From: Saprospiraceae bacterium
Lineage (GTDB): Bacteria > Bacteroidota > Bacteroidia > Chitinophagales > Saprospiraceae
NCBI GenBank assembly: GCA_030728245.1
Contig: JANQZX010000124.1
Coordinates: forward strand, 20,438-62,421
Length of the DNA stretch: 41,984 nt
Direction: 5' to 3'
Positions within the stretch are counted from its first letter, which is position 1, and each line of letters starts with the position of its first letter. A program made the translations under genes and the position numbers. The notes beneath the pieces were generated by a model that ran no database searches, was not told the origin of the DNA, and saw only the letters and a program-made list of their open reading frames with translations. Positions 26,453 through 35,600 of the stretch are shown piece by piece.

Positions 26453-28894
26453 ATGAATTATTTTTCCTGGATTATCTCCTTTTTTCTAAGCATAAATTTT
26501 TTGGTAGCTCAATCTACGAATGCCCATTTAATACCTAAAAAAGGTTTGGTTTTAGAAAACCAAGGCATTAAATGGGGAAATGGTTCGGAATTGAATTTTT
26601 TTAACAGCGATAAATCAAAACACCATTATTATTTTACCTGGTGGGAACAGGATATGGATAGTTCTCAACCGGATGTGGACAAATTACTTATCGGTTCTGA
26701 AAATACCGCCGTCTCAGGATTTTATCAACTTAGGAAATCAAAACAGCTATTTGAAATAGAAATTAATTGTCAATGGAACAGACTGGATAGTGGATTAGTG
26801 GATGTTGTTCACAACAAATGGTGGTTTCCATTTATTGAAAATGCGACATTTGAAAGTCCACAAGGTGTATTTTCCTTTAAGGAATTGAAAGATTTTTCTG
26901 GATCAAGTTTAATTATCCATGCCTCTTGGGGCTCTTTCGAAATTAAAAGTTCCCATCCTTTTTCACTGGTAAAACAGGTCGAAATACCTGTGCCGGCAGA
27001 TCAGTTTTCGAGAAGAGACCAATATTTATTATTAGAGGAACGGAATATTCCCATCTTACCCGGAGGTTCCATAAAAAGATTTTTTTCGATAAGGGAATTA
27101 AAAGCAAACACGGTTATTTCGAATAACAGTGCTATGTCAAGTTCATTTATCGAACCCGTTAAAGATGCCTGGCAAGCTCCTTTTCAAGAATTTCCCGAGG
27201 TATTGCCTAAGCCTAAGGAGCTTGTTTTTCACAAGGGATTTTACGTATTTCCTGAAATGGAAAATGCAATATTGAACGAAACCCAAAAGGAATTCCTGAA
27301 AATCATTTCTTCCAAATGGAAATGGAACAAGAAATATGCACCGCAGATCAATACACGTAAAATTCCTTTAGGTCATGAGGAGGCTTATAAGATTCGTGTG
27401 GAAAATACAGGTATTTTTATTGATTATGAGAATGAAAAGGGGCTTCAGCATGCTTTATACACCTTACAACAGCTAACGGTAGCCCAAAGCAATAAATTAC
27501 AGATTCCGCTCCTTTCATTGTCCGATCAGCCATCAACCGATTGGCGGGGTATCCATTTGTTCACCGGACCAACCTCCCTGAATTTTCACAAACAACAATT
27601 TGAAAAAATATTATTGCCCCTAAAAGTAAATAAAGTGGTGGTTCAATGCGAGCAGGCCGAGTGGAAAAGTTTTCCAAATATTCATAATCACATTTCTATT
27701 TCTTTGAATGATTTAAAGGCGTCCTTTGATTTTTTTAATAAAAACAGGGTAGAACCCATTCCCCTTATTCAAAGTCTGGGGCACATGGAATGGTTCTTTA
27801 AATCTAAAGAAAACCGATTCATGGCCGTTAATCCTGCATACCCTTACACGCTTAATCCAACCTTAGAAAGTTCAAAACTGGCTATCCTGAATATTTGGGA
27901 AGAAGCTATTTCTCTACTGAAACCTAAAACAATACATGTTGGTTTTGATGAGATTGGTATGATCGGCTTTAATGAACCCCGGGAAAAGGAAATAGATTAT
28001 TGGAATATTCAGATGGGATTATTGGATAGTTTGACCAAAGCCAGAAAACTTAATCTTATGATTTGGGGCGACATGGGTCTGGCTCCTTCTGAAGGTCCCG
28101 ATGCTTGTAACGGTATTACTTCTGAACGAGCCAGAAAAATTCGGTCTTCCATTCCAAAAGGTACCTGGGTGGCAGATTGGCATTATCTGAACAACGCAGA
28201 TCTATCTGTTTATTTGCCTAATCTGAAGATTTGGAAAGAAAATGGGCATATCCCTCTGGCAAGTACCTGGTTTTATCCTCAAAATATCAAAGGTTTTGTA
28301 TCTGCAGCACAAAAAGTGGGAGCTGGTGTGCTACAAACTACCTGGGCCGATTTTGAAAGCAGTGAATATAATATGTTGCAAAATATGGAACAATTTGGTG
28401 CCTATATTCTCGCACTCGATTACGCCTGGAGTGGTCGGAATGAAATGCCGGAAAAATTGCCATACCATCCTATTGAAAAGTGGGGGCAGCTTTATTATAA
28501 TGATCCATTACCCATTTATTCAATGGCAGGTATGGATATCTTAAAGGATAAAAAGGGAACCTTAATCCATAATTTCCATTGGGAAAACAAAAAAGATTTA
28601 CCTGTAAGCGGCTTTTCTTTAGCGATTAAAACAGATAAAATTCTCCCCGAAGGAACGCCCGTCATCAAAATTTCATACATGGATGAGGGTACCGAAAAAA
28701 GTATTTTATTAAGGTATGGGGTAGAAATAAGAGGAGAGCAGGATGAAAGGCCTATATTCGACCAAATTCCGGGGAAGGGAAAAAATATATGGCACCATTT
28801 CTTGCCTGAATCTATTTCCCTGAATCAATTAACCATTGAAAGTATTCACCCACTTGTTCTTTTTAAAATGAATCAATTTCATTTTTTAAATTGA
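26453..28894 (+). CDS. GH20-type beta-N-acetylhexosaminidase-like protein
   Basis: An 813-residue exported protein from the ATG at 26453, just after an in-frame TTG. Signal peptide about 1-20, then a long N-terminal beta region (about 20-235). A GH20b-like domain follows (about 240-360; VLPKPKELVFHKGFYVFP... ALYTLQQL). The TIM barrel has DWRGIHLF, SLGHMEWFF and TIHVGFDEIGM, whose Asp499-Glu500 pair matches the GH20 catalytic Asp-Glu. The usual RGxxxD strand is altered (RGIHLF), so substrate or activity may differ from classical hexosaminidases. Family role: releasing terminal N-acetylhexosamine with help of the substrate's acetamido group. Divergent from the sulfatase. Confidence 0.85.
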   Translation: MNYFSWIISFFLSINFLVAQSTNAHLIPKKGLVLENQGIKWGNGSELNFFNSDKSKHHYYFTWWEQDMDSSQPDVDKLLIGSENTAVSGFYQLRKSKQLFEIEINCQWNRLDSGLVDVVHNKWWFPFIENATFESPQGVFSFKELKDFSGSSLIIHASWGSFEIKSSHPFSLVKQVEIPVPADQFSRRDQYLLLEERNIPILPGGSIKRFFSIRELKANTVISNNSAMSSSFIEPVKDAWQAPFQEFPEVLPKPKELVFHKGFYVFPEMENAILNETQKEFLKIISSKWKWNKKYAPQINTRKIPLGHEEAYKIRVENTGIFIDYENEKGLQHALYTLQQLTVAQSNKLQIPLLSLSDQPSTDWRGIHLFTGPTSLNFHKQQFEKILLPLKVNKVVVQCEQAEWKSFPNIHNHISISLNDLKASFDFFNKNRVEPIPLIQSLGHMEWFFKSKENRFMAVNPAYPYTLNPTLESSKLAILNIWEEAISLLKPKTIHVGFDEIGMIGFNEPREKEIDYWNIQMGLLDSLTKARKLNLMIWGDMGLAPSEGPDACNGITSERARKIRSSIPKGTWVADWHYLNNADLSVYLPNLKIWKENGHIPLASTWFYPQNIKGFVSAAQKVGAGVLQTTWADFESSEYNMLQNMEQFGAYILALDYAWSGRNEMPEKLPYHPIEKWGQLYYNDPLPIYSMAGMDILKDKKGTLIHNFHWENKKDLPVSGFSLAIKTDKILPEGTPVIKISYMDEGTEKSILLRYGVEIRGEQDERPIFDQIPGKGKNIWHHFLPESISLNQLTIESIHPLVLFKMNQFHFLN

Positions 28895-28946
28895 CCTTTG
28901 GTCTTAACCTTTTTAGTATCTTCCTTATGGATATACTTTTATTTCT

Positions 28947-28954
28947 TATATTTG
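28947..28954 (+). promoter_or_regulatory. Candidate -7 box for the sugar dehydrogenase gene
   Basis: TATATTTG matches TAnnTTTG exactly and lies 34 nt before the ATG at 28989, giving a leader of roughly 30 nt. No TTTG occurs at the ideal -33 distance. Confidence 0.4.
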
Positions 28955-28988
28955 TTAAAACAATCGATAACCCTTAATTTCTACTTAA

Positions 28989-30140
28989 ATGAAACTTAAA
29001 TATTTCTTTTTGAGTTGTTTCGCCCTCGTTTTTTATAACGCTTGCAAACAATCTGATGCTGCTTTTTTGCCTGAAACAGCCCCTGCCAATAATCCCGAAA
29101 TTACGGTAACAACCGTCGTTACTGGTAATGATGTTATCTGGGGAATGGAACTTTTGCCCAATGGTGATTTGATTTACGGAGAAAAAAAAGGAAAAATTTA
29201 TATTAAAAGAGGCGAACAGACTATTCCCCTTGAAGGTTTCCCAACCGTAAAAACTGGAGGTCAAGGTGGCTTCATGGATTTAAAGGCGCACCCGAATTAT
29301 GTGAAAAATGGCTGGATTTATGCTACGTTCACTTCCGCTGTCGCTGAAAAGGACTCAGAGGTGAAATTGGTTCGATTCAAAGTTAAAAATGATAAAATTC
29401 AGAACGTAGAGAATATTTTCGCTACCGGTGGCGGTAATACTTTTAATAATCACTACGGTAGCCGAATTGCCTTCGATAAAAATAATTATTTGTTCGTAAG
29501 TATCGGCGAAGGGGGCGGTTCTAGTTTAGGTGGCCCAAATTCTACCAATAAAAATGCCCAGGACACCAAGTTAAATTGGGGAAAAGTCCATAGGATGAAA
29601 GATAATGGGGACGTACCTTCAGATAATCCAGTACTTCCGGGAAATGCGAAGCCTACAACGATGTTTTCTTACGGACACAGAAATCCACAGGGTTTAACAT
29701 TGAATCCTCAAACAGGTGATATCTGGGAGACTGAACATGGTCCAAAAGGAGGCGATGAGATTAATATCATCTCTAAAGGGGAAAATTATGGCTGGCCAAC
29801 CTATTCTATTGGCATTAATTATAATGGAACCACCGTTTCAAACGATCATAAGGCAGAAGGGATTAAAGAACCTATTTTTACCTGGACGCCTTCTATCGGT
29901 GTGTGCGGTATCACTTTTATCAATTCCGAAAATTTCAAATCGTGGAATGGTAATTTTTTGGCAACAGGTCTTGCTGGTCAAAAATTATATCGCTTTGTTA
30001 TTAAAGACAATAAAATAGTTGAAGAAAATATCTGGATGGAAAAAATGGGGCGCTTTAGAAACGTTATCCAAGGTTCCGATGGAGCAATTTATATTTCTCT
30101 CGAAAGTCCGGGAAGAATTTTAAAGGTTACCGCTAAATAA
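28989..30140 (+). CDS. PQQ-dependent aldose sugar dehydrogenase-like lipoprotein
   Basis: A 383-residue protein with a lipoprotein-type start (VFYNAC, Cys19), so probably anchored in the periplasm or outer membrane. It is a six-bladed propeller of the soluble glucose dehydrogenase/YliI family, oxidising aldoses at C1 with pyrroloquinoline quinone. Matching motifs: GMELLPNGDLIYGEKKGKI, NNHYGSR (His155, Arg159; the catalytic histidine region), SIGEGGG, GKVHRMKDNGDVPSDNP, YGHRNPQGLTLNP, ETEHGPKGGDEIN and GENYGWP. PQQ synthesis genes are not in the window. It converges on the DUF2911 gene, with a shared bidirectional terminator. Confidence 0.92.
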   Translation: MKLKYFFLSCFALVFYNACKQSDAAFLPETAPANNPEITVTTVVTGNDVIWGMELLPNGDLIYGEKKGKIYIKRGEQTIPLEGFPTVKTGGQGGFMDLKAHPNYVKNGWIYATFTSAVAEKDSEVKLVRFKVKNDKIQNVENIFATGGGNTFNNHYGSRIAFDKNNYLFVSIGEGGGSSLGGPNSTNKNAQDTKLNWGKVHRMKDNGDVPSDNPVLPGNAKPTTMFSYGHRNPQGLTLNPQTGDIWETEHGPKGGDEINIISKGENYGWPTYSIGINYNGTTVSNDHKAEGIKEPIFTWTPSIGVCGITFINSENFKSWNGNFLATGLAGQKLYRFVIKDNKIVEENIWMEKMGRFRNVIQGSDGAIYISLESPGRILKVTAK

Positions 30141-30163
30141 TCATTGGGGTAAAATATTTAGTT

Positions 30164-30197
30164 AAAAAGGGCTGTCTAAAAATGACAGCCCTTTTTT
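30164..30197. terminator. Bidirectional intrinsic terminator
   Basis: The stem GGGCTGTC (30169-30176) with GACAGCCC (30184-30191) is extended by flanking A and T tracts on each side, around a 7-nt loop. It ends both the sugar dehydrogenase gene and the minus-strand metal operon. Confidence 0.92.
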
Positions 30198-30199
30198 CG

Positions 30200-30784
30200 T
30201 TATATAGTGGTAAATGGTACAGAAAAGCTAAGGTTTTCCCATTTGAAAATGAGTTCTCCTTCCTTCTTAGAAGTTTCTTTCAATTCAAAGGTTAATCTTG
30301 GGGTTGCTTCACTCTTTGTTGGCGTAATGTCAACGCGTAAAACGTCGTCTTTTGCATCGTAATCGTCGGATAAATGTTGCTCATGGTTCGTATTGAGTAT
30401 GAAAGTCCATTTTTCTTTCCCAGGAATGGTAAATAAACCATAAATGCCTGCCTTAACGACCTGACCATTGATTTTTATATCACTACTAATTTCAAATTTA
30501 TTGGCACTGTGGGCACCAGTAACCCAAACCTGATCAAAAGGGACCAATCCACCCCATATAACTCTTCCTCTTACGCCTGGTGCATAGTAGTTTAATGTCA
30601 ATTGGGTCTTTCCTACTTTTACAGTGGTTACCCGGGGAGTGCTTGCTTTTTTAAGATCCTCTTTAATTAGACCGGAATTTATGCTATCTGCATAGGTAAG
30701 CTTGACGTTTTTTGAGGATGTCTGACCATAAGCCAAAACTTGCGTAAAACAAGATAGGGATAAGGCAAAAATTAGTTTTTTCAT
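30200..30784 (-). CDS. Exported DUF2911 protein
   Basis: A 194-residue protein with a signal peptide (about 1-21). The body matches DUF2911: PRVTTVKVGKTQLTLNYYAP, GRVIWGGLVPFDQVWVTGAH, NKFEISSDIKINGQVVKAG, IYGLFTIPGKEKWTFILN and a late TPRLTFELKE strand. The family is common in Bacteroidota, all-beta and of unknown function. It is last in the four-gene minus-strand unit, 5 nt after the barrel gene, immediately before a strong terminator. Its place behind HMA and Cys-rich proteins suggests a link to envelope metal handling, but this is only contextual. Confidence 0.88.
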   Translation of the reverse strand: MKKLIFALSLSCFTQVLAYGQTSSKNVKLTYADSINSGLIKEDLKKASTPRVTTVKVGKTQLTLNYYAPGVRGRVIWGGLVPFDQVWVTGAHSANKFEISSDIKINGQVVKAGIYGLFTIPGKEKWTFILNTNHEQHLSDDYDAKDDVLRVDITPTKSEATPRLTFELKETSKKEGELIFKWENLSFSVPFTTI

Positions 30785-30789
30785 TCATA

Positions 30790-31602
30790 TTATTTTTTGA
30801 AGTTGAAAAAGGTGTACTCAAAATTAAGGTAAATACCGTTAGGTGCTGATCTTAACATGTTACTAAACAAAGATTTCCGATAGGCCAGATCAATGCGGCT
30901 TTGACTGTTGACAATAAATTGAATGGCCGCCGTTCCGTCAATAAAGGTCTTACGGTTATCGCTCAAGGTTTGCCCCAAAAACTCAAACATTACATTAATA
31001 TTGGTCTGTTTGTAACTTTTATACGTTTTTGGATACATCAATCGTCCCCAGGACAACGAATAATTGATGGCAGTGTTATCCTGCGTTTCAGGGAAAACAT
31101 AATTTGGATCGTTATTCGTTGCCTTCTCTAAACTTATGGAGCTGCTAATGGCCGTTTTGTGGACAAGCTTTGTAGCAATTAATCCGAGTTCAGCACCACT
31201 GTTGTGACCCATCGTTTCAATTTGTTCCTGGTGAATGTCTGCCCTGTTTTTACTCACCCGTCCGTAAGCGGCCAATCTGAAATGACTGTGTATGTCATCA
31301 GAGGAGAAAAAGCGGTATTTTAAAAATAAACTTCCTCCTTCTAAATATAACCTGTTGTTTCGGTTACTTAAAAAACTGGCCCCTCTGACCATGAGGTTTT
31401 TATTGATTCCATACGAAACCTCTGGCATTAAATGATAATTGTAGCCGTCTTCTAAAAGTTCTTTAAAAAGGGATTGTGATAATCGAATATTGCTTGATCC
31501 TGCAGGCATATTGCTTGCAGGATCAGTTACAACGAACAATTCTTGTGCTCCTAAAAAAGAAATGATATTAAGAAGACCTACGCTCAATAGGTACCTCTTC
31601 AT
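30790..31602 (-). CDS. Predicted outer-membrane beta-barrel protein of the metal operon
   Basis: A 270-residue exported protein (signal peptide about 1-19, cleaved near FLGAQ). The sequence alternates short polar turns with amphipathic strands (YHLMPEVSYGINKNLMVRG, SLFLKYRFFSSD, INYSLSWGRLMYP, IYLNFEYTFFNF), with aromatic residues at the end, as expected for a small outer-membrane barrel. I do not recognise a named family; similar proteins accompany HMA-domain proteins in Bacteroidota copper loci. Its ATG overlaps the HMA gene stop as ATGA (31602-31599), so translation is likely coupled. No cysteine or histidine cluster is seen. Confidence 0.7.
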   Translation of the reverse strand: MKRYLLSVGLLNIISFLGAQELFVVTDPASNMPAGSSNIRLSQSLFKELLEDGYNYHLMPEVSYGINKNLMVRGASFLSNRNNRLYLEGGSLFLKYRFFSSDDIHSHFRLAAYGRVSKNRADIHQEQIETMGHNSGAELGLIATKLVHKTAISSSISLEKATNNDPNYVFPETQDNTAINYSLSWGRLMYPKTYKSYKQTNINVMFEFLGQTLSDNRKTFIDGTAAIQFIVNSQSRIDLAYRKSLFSNMLRSAPNGIYLNFEYTFFNFKK

Positions 31603-32099
31603 TTGTTTTCTATTTTATAGTGAAAAACATCAGGCTTTTTTTGTGCATAAGTTCCAACAGAAGCGAACGTTTTTAAGTACTTCTTATGTTCCTTTTGCGT
31701 TACATAGCCTTCATCGAAAATTTTGATTGAGATTTCTTCCTCATTTATGGGAGAGCTCTTACCTAAGGGTATAAATTGATTAGCGTTCCCTGAAATAACC
31801 GAACCAGGCACGGTTACTATCAATGATCCGATAAAAAAGCCTGCTTTTTCTATGTTTTCCTTAAATAAATTGGGGGCATATTTATTGTCAGGTTTAAGAA
31901 AAACGGTAAAAGTGTTGGTATTTAAATCGGTAAGGACGCTATCTACACCAACGATGGTATTCAGCTGCTTATAAATCGCGTTGGAACACATGGAGCAAGT
32001 CAATCCCGTAGCTATGATTTCTGCCTTTTTCACCTGGGCAAATGTTGCGTTAGCTGTTAATATGCAACAGGCTAAGGTTATAAAAAATATATTTTTCAT
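31599..32099 (-). CDS. Exported heavy-metal-associated (HMA) domain protein
   Basis: A 166-residue protein with signal peptide (about 1-21). The mature protein begins with an HMA/CopZ-like ferredoxin-fold domain: AEIIATGLTCSMCSNAIYKQL with the metal-binding pair Cys35-X2-Cys38, then DSVLTDLNTNTFTVFL and IEKAGFFIG. About 70 further residues follow without a recognised domain (INEEEISIKIFDEGYVTQ...). Unlike cytosolic CopZ, it should bind Cu(I) or a similar soft metal outside the inner membrane. It is flanked by a Cys-rich exported protein upstream and a barrel protein overlapping downstream. Transcription may be controlled at a palindrome just ahead of its start (32117-32143). Confidence 0.87.
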   Translation of the reverse strand: MKNIFFITLACCILTANATFAQVKKAEIIATGLTCSMCSNAIYKQLNTIVGVDSVLTDLNTNTFTVFLKPDNKYAPNLFKENIEKAGFFIGSLIVTVPGSVISGNANQFIPLGKSSPINEEEISIKIFDEGYVTQKEHKKYLKTFASVGTYAQKKPDVFHYKIENK

Positions 32100-32116
32100 T
32101 GGTTAAATACAAGTTA

Positions 32117-32143
32117 TCTCTTAATTGTCGAACAATTAAGGGA
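32117..32143. promoter_or_regulatory. Palindrome upstream of the HMA gene, possible operator
   Basis: CTTAATTGT (32120-32128) and ACAATTAAG (32132-32140) form a perfect 9-bp inverted repeat around CGA, extendable to 12 bp with one G-T pair. It is AT-rich with no following T tract, so it is unlikely to terminate. Its position, 18 nt before the HMA ATG, suits a dimeric regulator site or an mRNA processing hairpin. Confidence 0.4.
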
Positions 32144-32180
32144 GATTAAAATAATAAAGGTTGAATAAAAAAATTAGATG

Positions 32181-32537
32181 CTAAGATATCTTTGGTGGCA
32201 ACCAAATATCGGGATGGTTAGTATTAAAATAGCCGTTCAAATAATAGAACCTGGCTTTATTAACTATATCTGAATAAGTGTAAATCGCATTATTTACTCT
32301 TGGGGGAATGGTTTTTTGTATATCTGTAATAGGACAATGACACAGTGGATCGCCGCATTTACCCCCACATCCATTGTCTTCGCAGTCCTTTTTTTGATTT
32401 TCAATACAACACGGAGCAAGGTCATCTTCCATTTTGTTTTCTCTCATTTTGCAGCACATCATCTCCCGCTCCACAGGCATACCTGGGAGAAATTGGTTGA
32501 AAAGGCTTAGCAAAATGATAAAAAACATATTTTTCAA
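32181..32537 (-). CDS. Small exported Cys-rich protein, probable metal binder
   Basis: A 118-residue protein that I do not recognise by name. The start is uncertain: TTG at 32537 gives MKNMFFIILLSLF, a normal basic signal-peptide start resembling that of the HMA protein; ATG at 32528 removes the only early lysine. A stop lies two codons further upstream, so no other start exists. Nine cysteines fall within residues 28-68 (two CC pairs, then CEDNGCGGKCGDPLCHCP), with several acidic residues and one histidine between them, a plausible soft-metal site or disulfide core. The remaining about 50 residues contain no cysteine and many Tyr/Asn residues. It is first in the putative copper operon; an 81-nt gap with a palindrome precedes the HMA gene. 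Confidence 0.72.
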   Translation of the reverse strand: MKNMFFIILLSLFNQFLPGMPVEREMMCCKMRENKMEDDLAPCCIENQKKDCEDNGCGGKCGDPLCHCPITDIQKTIPPRVNNAIYTYSDIVNKARFYYLNGYFNTNHPDIWLPPKIS

Positions 32538-32548
32538 TTCTCAATACC

Positions 32549-32556
32549 CAAATTTA
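32549..32556 (-). promoter_or_regulatory. Candidate -7 box at the head of the metal operon
   Basis: The minus strand reads TAAATTTG, an exact TAnnTTTG match, 12 nt before the TTG start and 21 nt before the ATG. It implies an almost leaderless transcript. No good -33 TTTG is seen. Confidence 0.4.
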
Positions 32557-32605
32557 AATAAAATTTAACTAAGAAGTTGAAAAAAATCTACAGATCGACC
32601 CAACT

Positions 32606-35600
32606 TTACCCACAAACAATCTTACTGTTACCTCCCAAGGTAGGAATAACCTTTATTTGGGTGGTAATCCTATCCTTCAATTCAGAAACATGACTGATAA
32701 TACCAATGCTTCGTCCTCGTTTGTATTGAATTTCCTCTAACATGGAGATGGCACTTTCCAGGGTGGCCGGATCTAAACTACCAAAGCCTTCATCGATAAA
32801 TAAATTACCCAATTCAGCCTTTCCCGATGCCAGATCACTCAATCCAAGCGCCATGGAAAGGGATACCAAAAAGGATTCGCCTCCTGATAGGGTGCTTTTG
32901 GCAGCCCGTCGGTTATTTCCCATATATTGATCTATCACATATAGATGGTTCATGTCTTCACCTTCCTGATGCATATCCAATAAATAACGCGCATTAATTA
33001 AAGCAAGATTGCTATTTGTCGCCTGTAATAATCTCTTCAAAGTCAATTCCTGGGCATATTCATTAAATCTTTTACCTTGTGCATCGCCTATCATGTTGTT
33101 CAATAGCTCGAAAGGCTTGATTTCCTTTTTCTTTTCTTCAAGGGCAATCAGCTCCTTTTTATACTTGTTTCGAGCTTGTTGGTCTGTCTCAATAATCTGT
33201 CCAATGCTGCCCTTTTTTGAGTGATGTCCTGAAATGGAATCTTCTAATATTTTCAAATCGTCGATGATTTGATCCAGGTGTATCTCTGTTTGATCCTGTT
33301 GTCTCAAGATTTGCAGCTCTTTCTCGAAATTTGTTTTATTTGTATCCAGCGAAGTTTTCCGCTGGGATAATTCATCTTTTTTATGTCGAAGCCTGATTCT
33401 TTCATCAGACGAAAGATTTATACTTTCCAGCGCTTCAGGAGATAAAAATCCAGCGTCTCTAAGGTTTTGCAGAAAAAGGTCCTTTTGACTTGAAAATTCC
33501 ATCCTTAGGGTCGCTGCCTCTTTCTGATTTTCAACTATTTGGTTGGTCAGAAAGGTTGAATCGGAGAGTAACTGCTGCATTTTTAATGTTTCCTCCCGGG
33601 ATGTAGTCAAGGGTTCTTCAATATTAGGAAGTTCGTTTAAGGCTTGAGAAGCAGCCTGAAAAGAAACATTGGCGTCGTTAACTACGTCTACTCTCGCGTC
33701 TAGTTCCTTTTTTTCCTTCTCAGCACTAAGAATGGCAGTTTCAAGTAACTTACTTTGGACGTCCAGCTCCTTTTCCAATGGTCGGTATTCGTCCTCCAGT
33801 TTCTTATATTCCTCTTGTTTTTTTGATAAATCTTGCAGGAAAGGTTTTATATCATTAAAATCGGAAATATTTAAATTTTCACTGAAATAGGCAAGTATCT
33901 CCGCTTTTTTAGCATCAAGGTCATCAAATCGATTCAATTTATTCTGTTCACCTTGCCATTTGAGCTGGAGATCCTCCAGTTTGTTTAATTCTGTTTTTAA
34001 GCCTTGTAACTGAATTTTCCTTGTGACAGTTTCGTTGATGATCTGTTGTAAATTTTCGTGTGTTTGAGAATGAGATTCAGCATGGACTAAAAATTTTGCC
34101 GTTACAGGCTCATGGCTTAAAACATGGATTTTTTGTTCAATATCCAGTATTCTGCCGTCATTTCCTTCTTTTTTGGCTATTAGGGCAGTTATTTTTCTGT
34201 CTATTTCCACTTTTTTATCACCCGATATTTTAAGAGAAGATTGGTGCCACTCCCGTTTGGAAGCCATAACCTGATCTGATATACCTGTATGGCCCGGATG
34301 ATGAACAGAACCACATAAAGGACACGGTTCACCATCAACCAGATGTTCTCTAAGGACAGCCAGGTCCTTTTCCTTTGCGGCCAAGGCTAGTATTTTTTCG
34401 ATTTCAGCCATGGCATCCGTATGTTGCTGTATTTCCTCTTCCACCAACTTGCGTTGATTATTTAAAGGTGGTAAGGATGCGTCAATGTTTATATTTTCCT
34501 GAAGTAAAAGGTTTGATTCTTTTTCAAAAGAAATGATATTTTCCAACTGAAGCAGTACTTGTCGAAGTTGACTTTCCAGGTTCTGTACTTCATCGTAATC
34601 CTTTTCAATTACCTTTCGCTCACCTAATTTTCGTATCGCTTCTAATTGAAAAAACAGGTTTCTTTCTTCTTTTTCAATGATGTTTCTGGCATCTTCTAAC
34701 TTAATATGAAGATCAATACCTAACTGCTGAAAAATGGAATTTCTATAATTTACTAAAGATTGGAAATTTTGTTGTCCGACAGCTAACTTTTCAAATAGGG
34801 GGATATTCTCCTTAAAGGCCTCCATTTTTGCTCCAATCTCCTCTTTTTTTGCTCCTATTTGAAGAATTAAGGCTGATTTGTCCGTCTTTTTCTTTTCTGC
34901 ATCCTGATAATTTTGATGTGCTTTTTCTTTTTCGTTAAGGGCTGTTTGATAAGCAGTATTCTTTTGGGCCTTATGATCAATGGCTGCTTGTATGGCTACC
35001 AGTTTTTGTGAAAGCTGCTCGATGAAATTATCTTTCGTCAGAGGAACACCTAACAGGTCAGTCCAAAAAGTTAATTTATCATGAATCTCTTTTCCTTTGC
35101 TATCCAGGGAAATCTTATTTTCATTGATTTTAATATCCAATGAATGAATGGCATCTTCCTTCTGCTTTAGAGCATCCCGGTCATTTAAAAGGGGATGGAA
35201 ACTGTCATATCGTTCCAGGCGCTCCCTATTGGGTTGAAAAACCGTATTTTCCTGTTCCCACTGCATCAGATCAGTCTTCACATTCTCCAGTAATGAGGAT
35301 TTAGTTACTATTTGCTCTTTAATTGATTTTAAGGCTATTTTTTTATTTTTTTTCTCTATAAAATGGTTCAATTCGGTTTCGAAGGTATTCAATTGATCTT
35401 TCAAATCACTTAACTCAGCATCGGAAAGCAGTTGGATATTTTTCAGTCCTTTTTCATCCTCTTCCATTTTAATTTTCAAGGCACTATATTTCTCGTACAC
35501 TTTTTTACCCACTTTTCTATAGACATCATCTCCCGTTATTTTCTCCATTAAGGTATATCTTTCCTCTTTATTTGCATTTAGTAAGGCAGAAAATTGACCT

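Noticed and set aside
32117-32143. Inverted repeat as an intrinsic terminator inside the metal operon
   Set aside because: The stem is AT-rich and neither side is followed by a T tract, unlike the four strong terminators elsewhere in the window.
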